Assembly (NCBI GenBank): GCA_008704415.1
Contig: VXIS01000407.1
Span: 1-37,370 of the forward strand
Direction: 5' to 3'
Source of the DNA: Sphaerosporella brunnea
Lineage: Eukaryota > Ascomycota > Pezizomycetes > Pezizales > Pyronemataceae
Length of the DNA stretch: 37,370 nucleotides
Part shown: positions 1 to 11,097 of the stretch, piece after piece
Position numbering within the stretch: position 1 is the stretch's first letter
Layout of the letters: the number at the start of each line of letters is the position of its first letter
The notes under the pieces: generated by a model
What the model saw: the letters and a program-made list of their open reading frames with translations, nothing else
What the model was told of the DNA's origin: nothing
Databases searched by the model: none
Translations under genes and position numbers: made by a program

Positions 1-214
1 CCTTAATGGCCCGGGGATCCCTCCCCCCTCAGGGTCATCTCCTCAGCACTTACGTCTTCGCTGTTCTCTTCCCCACCCACCGCTGTCGTTGCTCTCCATT
101 TCCCTGTAGCTGTGCCTACGGGCGAGGCTGGGAGGAGTTAGGCTCGGCCCGGGGGGGCTCGGAGTTGGCAGATTGATATGCGGCCACCAACTCTCACTCG
201 CCCCCCGGCCCGGG

Positions 215-793
215 CTAGGGGCAGACTGGAGTTAGTTTTTTGGGCGCGCTTTGTTCTGTTGGGTTTTCGATCTCTCTCTGGCTTTCATTTGCGGAGGAAG
301 GAACTAGCCGTTCAATTCGTATAGCGTCAAGGTTGAGTGCCGCCACACCCCGGGCATCCGCCTGATCGCGTTCAAAGCGAATCGGGGTGAAGATGTTCAG
401 CGCCTTGAAGCGGTTCTGGGTGATGTGGGGAATCGTTCGGTTGTCGACTCCAGTGCGAGTGAACATCTCACGGAGTAAACCAGGCGTTGTACCTTGCGAC
501 AAAAGAACTGCGGAACCTCCCTGGGAAGCCTGAGGGACTCCTTGAAGACGTGAGTTCATCTATTCGCGAATCCGTTCCCAGCCACCGCGACAAAGCATGA
601 TATTCTGGTCTGTACAGCCGCTATCATCAAGCTGCGCTCCAGCTCTCTGTTGCTCGACACATTGTTCCAAGCACTTGAAGGGGCTGATGAAGCCAGTGTC
701 TTTTTCGTCATCAGGTTCATTCTCGCGTGCCGCATCAGCGGCGGGGTTATGATTGTCAACCACCCGTGGTTCAGGTGCCTGTGATGGGTCCAT
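215..793 (-). pseudogene. Broken ORF of unknown function
   Basis: One minus-strand frame stays open from about 880 down to 215 except for a single TAG at 560-562. The first ATG in this frame is at 793. The upper half is acidic (a run of Asp/Glu around the EPDDEKD stretch) with several Cys; the lower half contains a TRTGVDNRTIPHITQNRF stretch and a segment rich in Arg and Asp that reads like ordinary protein. The part below the stop also has its own ATG at 559 and would give 114 residues. I do not recognise a family. It may be a decayed gene, or a real gene whose intron removes the stop, though no good GT...AG pair is evident around 560. Confidence 0.33.
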
Positions 794-814
794 CCCCGCA
801 TTGCAGTAGAACAC

Positions 815-1721
815 GCCTTCCCTGACAGCCGCGCTCCCAATCGCAGCCGGTTGCTTTCCGTGGTGACTGCACTTTCATCAGCTCTTGCGACCTGATGCAA
901 CCAAAAACCACGACTAGCACACCAAGCCTGGATAGCTAGTTGCCACGGCTGCCACATCGTTGTTGCAAGTGCAAGGTATACAGCTCCTGCGAAAGTTGTC
1001 GGAGAAAAAGCCCGCGCAGTATGAGCCAGAGCGGGGATGAGCAGCCGGATTAGTATCGCAAATCCAGATTTGTGGGCCGCAACTAACCACACAGGTGCCG
1101 GTAAACAGCATGGATACAATGGTGAAGACAAACACGACGGATGTTACCCGATTTACGTGGGAAACCGGCGTGGCAACTGTGGCTATTAGGCTGTGGCGAC
1201 GATTATGGATTGCGCTTAGGCATATGGATTCTGAAGCCCCAAAGACCAGGCGAGCGTGCGTCAACCTAATAATAGGCAGGAAGAGCATTCGATGTTGTGA
1301 CGAAGGTTCCGTAATATGTCCGGGTGGCGCAGAACAAGCAACAACGACACAACTTTACAACTTGTGAACTCTGCCTGCAGCAGCACACCGCCCAGCCACA
1401 TTTCATACATGAATTGCCTGTGAGGCCCCCGGGCCGGTTCGGTTTCTGATTCCTTCACCTCTACAGTGTTGAAGAGTACACTCCTCATCTTGCCCAAGCA
1501 CATCCAAGCGGCGAACGTGGAAAGAGCTGACCAGGACCAACAATGACTGCGTTTATTTGTTAGCCGCCGAGGAAAGTAGCAAAGAAACAACCCCCGTGTT
1601 GGAAATTGTGATAACACAGTACATTTTGGCGGCACGTAATGGATTTGGTCGGAGCGCGTTCTGCCAATACTTTCGGATCTACCTCGGTTTTGAATAAGTT
1701 GTGAGCTAATGAGGGATCTAG
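815..1721. other. No supported gene
   Basis: Several overlapping open frames occur on both strands here, but none shows recognisable motifs, a convincing start or conserved-looking composition. I see no RNA gene and no clear repeat. Confidence 0.5.
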
Positions 1722-2120
1722 TGGTGTGCACGGGTTGGGGCGCCCCGACGGGGCACCGGGCGCGACGGGGCGGCGACCTCCTCAACGGACCCCGATCCAC
1801 CCCGCCCCGCCCCGGCCACCCCATGGCTGACCCGGCCACCTCGTCGGAAATCCGGCCACCCCGTATATTACATAATGCCGGGTGTCTACCGGAGATGCCG
1901 TTTTCTTGAATTTCACTGTCAGACGAACATCTTGTGTGCCAATTGGAGGGGAAGTGTACCGGCCCTCACTGCCCCACATACATCGCCCCAAGATTCCCCG
2001 TCGCACGCCGATACACCCCGTCCAACCCCGATCACCGCGTCGTGCCACCCCGCCCTGCGGCATCCTACCCCGCCGTGTCCCGACCACCCGCGCCCCGACC
2101 CATCGCCCCGTGCACAGCAC
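1722..2120. mobile_element. Putative foldback/MITE with GC-skewed arms
   Basis: The 14-bp end GTGGTGTGCACGGG (1722-1735) is matched in inverted orientation by CCCGTGCACAGCAC (2107-2120), with one mismatch. Just inside, the left arm is G-rich on the plus strand and the right arm, about 1783-2113, is strongly C-rich with CCCCG recurring every 8-12 bases. A TCTA-like sequence flanks the left end and TCTCTA the right, so any target duplication is weak. Inference: a small foldback or MITE-like insertion. A simple C-rich low-complexity tract with a chance inverted 14-mer is the alternative. Confidence 0.35.
2087..2109 (-). other. G-quadruplex motif on minus strand
   Basis: The plus strand carries four C-runs of 3-4 bases separated by loops of 2-4 bases. 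The minus strand therefore fits the G3+N1-7 quadruplex pattern with very short loops. Confidence 0.5.
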
Positions 2121-4764
2121 TCTCTATACGTAGTATTGATTCCACATGCGCCAGCACCTCGCTGCAAAGGAAAACCTCGCTGGGTACAGCATGTATCTCG
2201 TTACCCAGCCGACGTACGCATTTTTATTCACTCCCCTGTCAATGAGTCGGCGGTCGCGGTGTACGTAGCAAAACCGCGCGATCGTTGTAGGTTATGACCG
2301 GGTACACCGTTGCCTCTACCGTACCGCTCAGCAGCGTCTTTGCGGCGCTGCGTCTTGTCGGAGCGGGTCTTGGAGGGGAGAACCGGGAGACGCGGGGACA
2401 CGGGCTGAGGACGGTGGACCGCTGCGACAGAGTTCATGTGGGCACGGTGTTGCGCATCACCTTCCCTTCCGCCCTGACGGATCTTTTCCTGGTGGTCTCA
2501 GCCCGGTCCACGAGTTGTGTCTGTCCACAGTACACGCCCACGGGCATTCGATCGGTGCTTTTCCATCGTGTTTATAGTCTACAGGGTAGTAGCGCTTCGT
2601 AACTGCGCAGCAGTAGTTATGGTGATGCTGTCGATGCCATCAGCAAAGTCCTGCGTCAATGCTGGGGTGACTTACCGAGCGCATGTGTTTGTTTCGTTGG
2701 CCATCCGCGGATTGCGGAGCGGTGCACCAATGGTATTGGCACGGCGTGGTTGAGTTGAGTGTTGGGGTTTCGGTTCTGGTTGTACCGATGGTATTGCCAT
2801 CAGCGCAGTCGGGTCGCTTTTGGCTGTAAGGCCTGCTGCTGTTGGCCGGTGATGGAACGTGGTGGGTGCAGCTTACCACTCAGCACGTTGATACGCGCCT
2901 GCGCTCAACGCTCGCACTGCGGTCCACACCAACCGATGCAAACCCGGTGTGGACTCCACAAGGGGATGAGGCGAAAGGTCGTGGCGATGGATCTGCCGCG
3001 AGGGCGCTGTTTGCAACGATGGTGCGAGGGTCCCTCTGTGTCGTGCTTCACTGGGAATCACTCGCACTTCGCTCACTGACGCGCGACAGCCAGGTCCAAT
3101 ATTCCACAAATTTCGGCATGTCGACGGGTTAAATATTCACCTGATGGTACGTCTTGTGACGGGCAGAGAGCTCACAAATCTAGCGACCGAAAACGCGTAG
3201 CAGCTGCCGAACCTCTTTGATGACAGCCAGGGCTTGACTGGAAAGCTTCACGCGTATGCACAGTTTTGGAGGTCAGCAGCAAAGTCGGCCGTCAGCCTGT
3301 TTGTTTTGATGATGCGGACCTGACGCTGAAACGCAGGAGGGACGTGACCTGCGACGGTGCAATGGGGACGCGGGGAACAGTTTTGAGGAAAGCAGCGTCG
3401 GATGACCGGCTGCAAACCACCTTCAACCGTCCACCGACCTCATAGCTGCTCTCGCCTGCTGCCACTCGGAGGCGGTGCTCAAAAGACAAGTTGCCTCTCC
3501 CCGGACCGCGTGTGCATTGACGAATCTGACGTTTTGGTTATTGTGAAACGACAACACGCGCGGCGCAGACGGGGTGCCCTGGGGACAAGCGCGCGGGACG
3601 GCAGGGTGCCGCGGCCACCCCAGAACGGAATGCGCGGCCGCCGAGATGCTGAACCTGGCGGGTATCGACTGGATGCGCCGTGGACGCCGCAGACGCCGGC
3701 TCGGATGGCTGCAAAACACCGTTGGCGACGCAGCACACTGCCTCCTGCGACCCGCGGACCTTATCGGCAATCTCTGCAGTCCCGGCGGCAACCCCATAGG
3801 TGGGTGGTACCGGCTGGTTGTGCGATTGCGGTAATTGGTGCCGCAAAGTTGTCGATCGTCAGCGTGTTCAACTCTCAGGTGCACATTCGCACTGGAATCG
3901 CAACCGCGGTCATTTCGGAGTAAACCTGCGCCAGCCGGCTACCATTCGTGACATTCCGTGGTTGGCGACGCCCCCTCGCCCCCCCGCAGAACGTTGCTCT
4001 CAGGGACTGCGCTGGGTCCACCCACCACCATCCGCCGGCGTGCTGCGCTGGGTCCACACTCATATAACATACGCAACGAGGATGTCGTCGCTACCCGGTC
4101 TTAAGCTCCGGTTGGTCCGTTGCTTAGTGGCCTGTCGCCAGTCGCCAGCCGCCGCATCGCTGACTCAGTTTGGAATCGCCCAAGGCATATGTATAGCATC
4201 CCTCATTGAGTGCGATAGAATTCCGTACGGTGGAATTTATTTGGAAGCACCTACGGGAGCGGCATAACGGCCATGCCGGAATGCGGTCTTCGTGGTTCAC
4301 GGTATGTAGCTGCACTGCCGCCTGGGGTTCTACTACGGCCGCAGGTTCTCGTGTGCGCGGCAGCTACGCATTCAGCTCCCTAGGGGTGTGCAGAATCTCC
4401 TGGCCCGCGTCCGCTGGCAATCTCGTTGCTGTGTCCTCCTTGGCACATCTCCGGCGGCAATAACCGTCTCTTCAACGCGGCGCCTCGGTGTATTGGAATT
4501 TTGGGCCGTATTCTCACTTAATGCGTGGCGCCTGTACCGTGGCGGCTTAGGTTTTGCGACGTATGTGAATCCGCCCCCAAATTGCTATTCCAGTACTGCC
4601 GCCGTCCAAGAACACAAGTCCATCAGGTCAGAGGGCACCATTGCTTCTGCCGTCGGAGTTTTCGCCCGCGGAGTGGGCGCTCACGGTCCGATTCTTCGAT
4701 GGACGCGATGGCCGGACTGCAGCTCTACAGGCGCTGCAATCGTGTCTAGGAGGCGCTCAATCGG
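2121..4764. other. Long stretch without supported gene
   Basis: Open frames up to 173 codons exist (for example 3402-3923 plus), but overlapping frames on the opposite strand are equally long, the translations are Arg/Pro-rich and motif-free, and none has a promoter or splice signals I can defend. A 15-bp direct repeat of the form GCGCTGGGTCCAC occurs near 4008 and 4042. Otherwise I see nothing. Confidence 0.5.
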
Positions 4765-5702
4765 AAATCCTACGGACTATCCAATTCAATATCTAAACCT
4801 CGCGTACAACCGCAGCGGCGGCCTCGTGGCTGTCACTCCACCCTGCAACCGCGCTCGTGCGCCACGTTGTGGGGTACACCCAATGCAAGATGTTTGATCC
4901 ACGTCCCCTCGCGCCAGTGTTCCTCACAGTCCAGTGCGGAGAGTCCTCAGCACGGACAGGACCTGGACCTCATCAGCAGTCCAGTCCGAGCGATGACGCG
5001 GGACAAGCAGTTCTTTTGGAGGGGTTTGGACTGGATACTTCCAGCGGAGTATTGCATCACATGGATTTTATAGACAACCCGCGCGCGCTTTCAAAACCGA
5101 CATACCAAACCCCAGCCATATAGTTGCTGTATCCTCCGAGCGCTGCAAAACTCCTTCAGGCTATTCAACCAAGTTGCTGGATGCCAAGCTCATTTAGCAT
5201 ATCCTCAAGCCCGGTAATCTCAGCATGGCTCGCGCTGATGAGCCCTTCCCGATGCCAACTTTTCAGGCACTCCCAGTCAGGTGTTCACATTTTCGTCGCT
5301 GAGCTGGCAAAGACAGTGGTTTCGCGCTGCCGAAGACACTCTCAGTCTGCGTATTCGAGCGGTGTCGAAGTGCAGTTTTTGGTACGGTTGCCAGCAACGA
5401 TGCGCTGGCTGTAGCAGCTATCACCATCGCTGTTGGCAGCGGTCGCAGAGGGACTGATAACTTAGATGACGGATACGCCAATGCGAGATGAACCCGGTTG
5501 GTGAAGGGTCAGGTGGAGTTCTATCATTGTTGTGAAGTATAATGCGAAGGTGGAAAGCGAGGAAAGCGCCAGAATTTGAACCCCGGAGCAGGTAGGCCAA
5601 GCTCACGAGCACGGCTGCAGGGTGGAGTGACAGTCATGAGCCCGCCGCGCGGCGCGGTATGACGCGAGGTTTGGATAGTGAGCTGGATAGTCCGTAGGAT
5701 AT
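4765..5702. repeat. Inverted repeat with ~97-bp arms
   Basis: The left arm (about 4765-4860) and the reverse complement of the right arm (about 5604-5702) share long blocks, including ATCCTACGGACTATCCA, AAACCTCGCGT and TGTCACTCCACCCTGCA, at roughly 80% identity overall. About 740 bp of unrelated sequence lies between them. Next to the right arm, on the minus strand, is a tRNA B-box-like GGGGTTCAAATTC (about 5572-5584). This could be one foldback element, or two SINE-like copies in opposite orientation. I could not see a target duplication. Confidence 0.5.
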
Positions 5703-6206
5703 CCGCGTTCAATGGGGCCTTCGAATACCTCTCCCGCTTCAGGTGCGCAAGCATGCGCGATGCTGACGCGAACTGGGGCGCCAACTAGACAACGTGTCCA
5801 GTTGGGCTACGCGTGCTGGCGGGGAGTGTTACCTAGCCTTTTGTGACCTTGTTGCCGCCAGTCACGGGCTGGTGGGCGGTGCTATGGTGATTGGGATGTT
5901 AGTGCAGTGAAGATGGTGTCGGCACTGGCCAGTTGATAATCGCGGGACGGGAGAATGGAACGCACAGTGCTTACACGATAAAGCACACAATCCACTACGA
6001 GCTTTTGCAGCAGCCCCTTACGGAACATCTCACCAGATAGACCGCACCGAGAGCTGCAAGACAAGGACAAGCCAGCTGAGTGTAATCCTCAAGAAATCGA
6101 TTTCGGCAAAAAAACCACAAAGGGCCGAACAAAATCAACCAAGGCCAAAAGACAACAAAGGGCCGAACAATATAGGCCACCGCATCTCCGCAACAATCAT
6201 CCCACC
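5703..6206. other. Intergenic stretch with a short direct repeat
   Basis: This is the region downstream of the minus-strand gene ending at 6207. A 16-bp direct repeat, ACAAAGGGCCGAACAA, occurs at 6117-6132 and 6155-6170 (period 38). No gene is supported. Confidence 0.5.
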
Positions 6207-7196
6207 TTACACTAAGCCAGCCTGATTCTCTTCTCCGCGCGGAGCCTCCCCGCGGTCCAATCCCGCAATCAACTCCCACAGGGGGCCAAACGGCACCCAG
6301 CATTGATGATCCTGCTGTCTGGGCAGGCCAAGATATTCCAGCTGCACCCATTCGATAGCGAATCCCGACCGGGAACGCACGGGCCAAATCGGTTCCGCGT
6401 GTACCTCGGTTACCAAACGCTTGTGCTGACCGACGGAGGAGTGAATTATCCTGCTGGCGTACACGCTGACAGTCGCAAAAACGATTTTACCACGGCGGCT
6501 GAGCAGGGCAACGCCATCCGGGTCGTGCGGACATCGCAGGAGGTCTGGCTGATGGCGAAGGCGCTGCCTGATCTCTTCCGCTGCTTGCACTTGCAGTGAC
6601 CGGGTGGTGGCTTGCACTGTCGATCCTCCGGTTGCGGCGTGCTTAGGTGCCTGCAAGAGACGGCGTAGTTCATCCTGGACAAGAAGCTTCCTCCGTGTTT
6701 GCTGACGTGGGTTGATGATCTGCCGCGTATAGCTCTCGTGGTTGTAGAGGTTGACGACGATTCCGTAGCGCACCAGGCCTTGAGTGCCGAACAGATACGG
6801 CCGTACCTTTCTATCGCTGTGAACTGCGGTGTCGGAGTAAGCGACGTCGAGAACGAGCCACGGCACCTTGTGCTGGAGGAACAGCAGCGAGGAATCGGGC
6901 TGCAACACGAAATGCTGGCCGGCATAGTTGCAATCAACCGCTTGCCCAGAGATGTAAGAAATCCAGTTGCCGGGGAGGAATCCCGACTCGCCCAGAACGT
7001 GGCGAATGTACCGCATACACTCGTGAGCTATTACTTCGTGAATAGTGGCCGGGGACGTGAGGATCAGGACCGGGCCGCTGTGGCTGCGTACCCCACGGCG
7101 CAGATACCACTGTGAAGGGTAGTACTCGCAGTGAGTGACCGGGCTTCCGTGCTGCTGCAGCCAGCGGTAGGCGGTGGCATGTACCCCACCGAACAT
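6207..7196 (-). CDS. Hypothetical protein with PD-(D/E)XK / Uma2-like core
   Basis: An intact 329-residue frame from the ATG at 7196. The middle has the pattern of fungal Uma2-like restriction-endonuclease-fold proteins: QPDSSLLF at about residues 99-106, then the hydrophobic strand WLVLDVAYSDT at 113-123, then a helix ending in GTQGLVRYGIVVNLY. In that family the acidic residue of the second strand is usually Glu followed by V-x-x-S; here it is Asp. The canonical catalytic Lys is not obvious, so nuclease activity is inference. The frame is open upstream to about 7373 without another ATG. A TATAAAT box lies at 7421-7427, and no ATG in any frame follows it before 7196, which decides the start. 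An unseen 5' exon remains possible. Confidence 0.62.
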   Translation of the reverse strand: MFGGVHATAYRWLQQHGSPVTHCEYYPSQWYLRRGVRSHSGPVLILTSPATIHEVIAHECMRYIRHVLGESGFLPGNWISYISGQAVDCNYAGQHFVLQPDSSLLFLQHKVPWLVLDVAYSDTAVHSDRKVRPYLFGTQGLVRYGIVVNLYNHESYTRQIINPRQQTRRKLLVQDELRRLLQAPKHAATGGSTVQATTRSLQVQAAEEIRQRLRHQPDLLRCPHDPDGVALLSRRGKIVFATVSVYASRIIHSSVGQHKRLVTEVHAEPIWPVRSRSGFAIEWVQLEYLGLPRQQDHQCWVPFGPLWELIAGLDRGEAPRGEENQAGLV

Positions 7197-7420
7197 GGTC
7201 CAATCAGACGAGGCGGGCAGCGGCAACACGAGGCTCTTAGTTTCAAAAGCGGCGTCCCGGGGGACGATAAGCTCTGCGACAGCCTCGGCAAGCTGCCGAT
7301 GTAGTGTCGCTAAAGGGGAGGGGCACACGAAAGGGGTCTCAGAATCGATGGCGGGTAGCGGTTTATACGGTTACGGTGATAGGTGGTTGGATGATGTGTG
7401 GACACGTCCATGGACAGCGC

Positions 7421-7427
7421 ATTTATA
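7421..7427 (-). promoter_or_regulatory. TATA box of the 6207-7196 gene
   Basis: Minus-strand TATAAAT about 225 bases before the ATG. Transcription starting about 30 bases downstream would meet its first AUG at 7196. Confidence 0.4.
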
Positions 7428-7963
7428 CCCGCCGCTGGCCCAAATTTTGGACCCAGGTGTTAACCAAGCTCCACTGGAGGAAGGAAATTGCACCCCAGCA
7501 CGCCGCTGGCTATGCGCCATATGGACCCGGCGAGAAGCCATGTGCAGCCCGGTTCAGTTCTATAGGACCGAGAAAGCGGTGCAAGAGGAGGTCCCAACTT
7601 CTGTTGTCAATATGAAGGTATGCTGAGCTCACTGTATGATAGAGGGCGGGGGCATTGGCTGCCTTTGGAAGTGCAATACATCGGGGCGCCGAAAAACCAA
7701 TCGTCCCAGCTCCAAAATGTAACATCGAATTTGACAGATGTTCCATTGACGGAAAGACATACAGGCACACCAAGCTAGGTATTGTCAATGCCGCCGAGCG
7801 ATCTGGCCCCTCTGTTGAGAAAGAGCGTGGGTGGAAGCGCCTTGAGTGGCGTTGACAGTCGGTTGCAGAGCTTTTCATCTAGGTAAAGGCCACCCCGTAC
7901 ATATCGCAGTTTTTGCGAGATACCAATGTTGAACCATCCGTTGCACCGGAAGATGGCTCGTCA
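7428..7963. other. No supported gene
   Basis: Only short overlapping frames on both strands; no motif, repeat or RNA gene seen. Confidence 0.45.
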
Positions 7964-8545
7964 TCATTCAGTGGCGAGGAATCGGATAGGCAGGAATGAT
8001 TTGGCCAAGGTGGCCATGGATTTCTTTATCGTTGTTATGGGCTTGTTTTTCTTACCTTTTTCCTCTGTTACATCTAACCTTTTTGGCATTTGGATGGCTT
8101 TAGTTGACCGATCAGTGAGCATCAATCCGTGGGCGGACAGGATTTGTGCAGCGACGTGTAGTGGCTCAGGCTTGATTATTCGCGGTTGCCGGGGCATCTG
8201 TGGTTTGACCGTTACCAAGAAATCCTCTTGGTCGCAGTGGGCGCATCCAATTAAGGATGCAACAACATTCCACGATTGGTGCGTCAGTGCCACAACCATC
8301 CGCGGTATCGGGCTTTGGGAAACTCCAAGTTGTGCGGCAGTGAAGCCTCCTTCATTGAGTTCATCGAGTTTTCGCAACTCAGACACCCTCTCGCACTCCC
8401 ACCAGATGAGGACATTTCTGTCTTCTTTGGAAAACCGCGGCAGAGTGATCGATTGGCCGCTTCTCCGAGCTTGGAGGCGGGCGTCCAATTGCCACCTCAG
8501 CTGCGATATCGAGAGCCTGCCAGGATGGCATTGGGAATGCCTTCA
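7964..8545 (-). CDS. Partial ORF or exon, unknown function
   Basis: A minus-strand frame runs from a TGA near 8549 down to a TGA at 7964 with no ATG near its beginning. The translation looks protein-like: an aromatic/acidic WWECERVSELRKLDELNE stretch, a possible helix-turn-helix-like FTAAQLGVSQ, and a Lys-rich C-terminal third. AG acceptors lie just inside the opening (for example near 8500-8520), so it could be a downstream exon. An overlapping frame (8379-8612) could supply the part above by a frameshift. The plus-strand frames over the same bases look less protein-like. No family recognised. Confidence 0.3.
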
Positions 8546-8612
8546 ACCAGTCAACCGCATCCGCAGCGGAAGCCGCAGTCCCGCGCACGAATGACTGGGC
8601 CAAGGTACACAA

Positions 8613-9617
8613 TCTGCTGCTGGGCTGGGACGTGGGCGGAGGCGCTGCAGGTTCCTATCTTCGTGATCGCTGGAAATTGCAATCATGCTTTGTCGCAGCC
8701 GGTTTCGGGGTTCCGGGTTCCTGAGCAAGCTGCTTTCTCAGACTTTTTCTACCCGTTGGAGCGTGCTGATTCACCGAAATGGTGGCCTGCTCGGCGTCGG
8801 AGTTGGAGGATGCTCCCTGATGGATTCAGCAAAAAGGAAATAAACTTAGCAAGCCATGACTTGGTACTCAATGCGCGTGTTCTTGGTCCCGCTCGTCGTC
8901 CGGGTCCTACAAACTATTTTGGTGGAGAGAAATCACTCCGCCATACTTGCTGGTAGTTTTCTGGCCGCCGCGCTTTTTTGAAGCGACAACAGCCCGGCTG
9001 TCTTACGGGCTGTTACCGACTAATGATTCCCCTTCAGAGTGGGATGGCTTGCAGGCCACAGCATGAGCTGTCTCTCATCTGCTTCACTGTGGATCAATCG
9101 CGTGTGTACAGCGGGGATGGGGCTTGCATCTGAGGTTGGACTCTAGGTTGGCTGCTTAGGACAGCCTGCCCGGCTGGCTTCGGCGCTCGGGGCTCACTAT
9201 TGACAAGCCTGGATACCGCCCAGCAGCTTTTTGTGTCCCGAGCCGATAGCTGAATGATGGGAATTTGAGATCGGTATGTCTGACTGTATTGCTACACGCC
9301 AAGCACTCAAGCACAGAACCCGCGCGTGAACGAACGGAAGGGAACGGACACTGATGAGTATACGCGGATGCGTCATCCTCGCGAGGTCGACGCCTCTTTC
9401 TCTATGGCAAACCAAGCCGCTGGGTTCTAGATGGCTGCATGGGATGCAAGGGAAGCTTGACTGGATGCTTTACACTCGCATGAGGCCTGCTAGCGGTGCG
9501 TACTATGTACCCGCTCCACTGGATAGCACGCGGCTTTTTAGGTCAACCGGCTAGACGTTTTTCACCAGGCTTATACAACGTCCGCACGGATAGCTTCTCG
9601 ACGCTGAACGGGTTGCG
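8613..9617. other. Stretch without supported gene
   Basis: No convincing gene. Around 9120-9213 the minus strand begins CAGGCTTGTCAATAGT, resembling the ends of the hAT-type element at 11515-12009, but no partner end was found. Confidence 0.4.
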
Positions 9618-9625
9618 CCTATGGC

Positions 9626-9950
9626 CAGTGTTCCTAATAGCCGGCCCAAAAAGCCTGGCTGTGCGGGCGGGCTGCCAAAAGGCAACTGCCCGGCTGTCTC
9701 AAAATCACGACGGGGCTGGCTGGCGGGCTGTCGGGCTGCCAAGCACTTTCGACTGAGGTGAACCTGTCATGCAACCTAGTTACGTCGTAAACTGAAGAGT
9801 GTTTCTGTGTAGCTGTTGCTCCATTCCCCACAGCGCATGACCCCTGCATCCGCTGGAAGCCCGCCAGCCAGCCTGGCGCGGGCTGTAGCCCAAATAGCCC
9901 GCCCGTCATTTCGATCACCCCAACGGGCGGGCTGGCTATTAGGAACACTG
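9626..9950. mobile_element. hAT-type MITE with perfect 8-bp TSD
   Basis: Perfect 17-bp terminal inverted repeats CAGTGTTCCTAATAGCC lie at 9626-9642 and, inverted, at 9934-9950; similarity continues into GCCC. The 8-bp direct repeat CCTATGGC flanks the element exactly (9618-9625 and 9951-9958). CAGTG ends and an 8-bp duplication are hallmarks of the hAT superfamily. At 325 bp with no transposase frame, it is non-autonomous. GGGCGGGCT-type motifs repeated near both ends may be subterminal transposase-binding sites (inference). Confidence 0.88.
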
Positions 9951-9958
9951 CCTATGGC

Positions 9959-10963
9959 TGTTTAGGAGGGGTATCAATCTGCCTAAGATACAACATTGAA
10001 CCATGGATCTGGTGATTCCCCTTGCCACAGTGCCTCCTACCCATGACTCCAAGCAATGGTCTCCCTCCGAGTCTATTCACTGGAGAGAAGGACGAATTGA
10101 GCTGTTTCCCTGAACGCCCCCCACTTTCAATATACCTACTTGGGTCATTTTCGGTTAGGCGCAGACGATCAGTTGCCACCACGAGTGAACAGCAAACAGT
10201 AAACAAACAATCCGCTGCTAGTATTCGCTCCATGCACGCGTAATTCAAATCTCAACAGCTTTTGCATCACTCTGTTTTAACGCTATAGACTCAGGCTTCA
10301 ACACCTCTGCGCGGTGTTTCTTGTGTGGGTATTGCGAACTGTAGTTTTCGATGGGTTAGCAAAGACAAGCCACACACTTTAGGAGCGCATCAAGTGCTTG
10401 GCATGTGTACAGCGGGAGAGTTACGGCAGCAACGATCGGTAAAAGTAAAAGAGAATCCATTTCGATCTCCAAATTTGCTTGAAGGCCTTTACTGCAGCAC
10501 GGCGGTGTCTATCACAAAGAAACAGGGAGAGGGTAAACAGGCGAAGCCCTGACACCGCCGGATACAAGAAAAGGAAATTTATCGAATGAATCCCCTCAGT
10601 GGGGGTTTCTCGATGCCGCAGCTGGCGAACCACCACCAGGTCAAAGTCGCGAACTCGATGGTCGCCCACGCACCCTGCATCCACTGGACGAACTCAATCA
10701 TAGCTGTAGCACCCGCCACTTCCTCCTGTTCTCCGCAAGTCTGTAAGAAAACTCGAAATGGACGCTCCTGCGGGCAGTGGCGCCATATATATTGACGAGG
10801 GTAACGACGAGACCGGGGCTCTGTAGCATGTTGTCTTGAACGATTGACGTAGTCACTGTCGAACGTGTGGCCCAGTCGCTGATATTTTCTCACGATGGAC
10901 TGTGGGAATGATTTGACTGCAAGGTACGCAACGTCGCTCCAAACTCTAAATCTAGCTAACAAC
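9959..10963. other. No supported gene
   Basis: Small open frames on both strands without motifs. The pieces near 10579-10974 on both strands are mutually overlapping and not convincing. Confidence 0.45.
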
Positions 10964-11097
10964 CAGTGTTGCACACGGGTCGAGAATTCTTGTGAGAATT
11001 GTGCGGTCTCGAAATGTCTCGCCGGTCTCGTGGCAGTCTCGACGGTTCATCAAATCGGGCGGTATATGAAAGGTTTGCCGTCAATCCTGCCGTCTCG
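10964..11097. repeat. hAT-like end with helically spaced GTCTCG motifs
   Basis: CAGTGTTGCACACGGG at 10964 has the CAGTG start of hAT termini. It is followed by GTCTCG at 11006, 11016, 11025 and 11036, spaced 9-11 bases, and again at 11092. Clusters of short motifs inside a terminus are typical of hAT subterminal binding regions. No matching right end or target duplication was found, so this may be a truncated end. Confidence 0.35.

Noticed and set aside
3402..3923. 173-codon plus-strand frame
   Set aside because: Equally long frames exist on the other strand, and the translation is Arg/Pro-rich without motifs, start context or promoter.
5572..5584. tRNA B-box-like GGGGTTCAAATTC on minus strand
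   Set aside because: No A-box at the right distance and no cloverleaf, so not a tRNA gene; mentioned only with the inverted repeat.
8276..8956. 226-codon plus-strand frame
   Set aside because: Overlaps the more protein-like minus frame; no domain or promoter recognised.
9120..9213. hAT-like right end (inward CAGGCTTGTCAATAGT)
   Set aside because: No left partner or 8-bp duplication found upstream, so it is not listed as an element.
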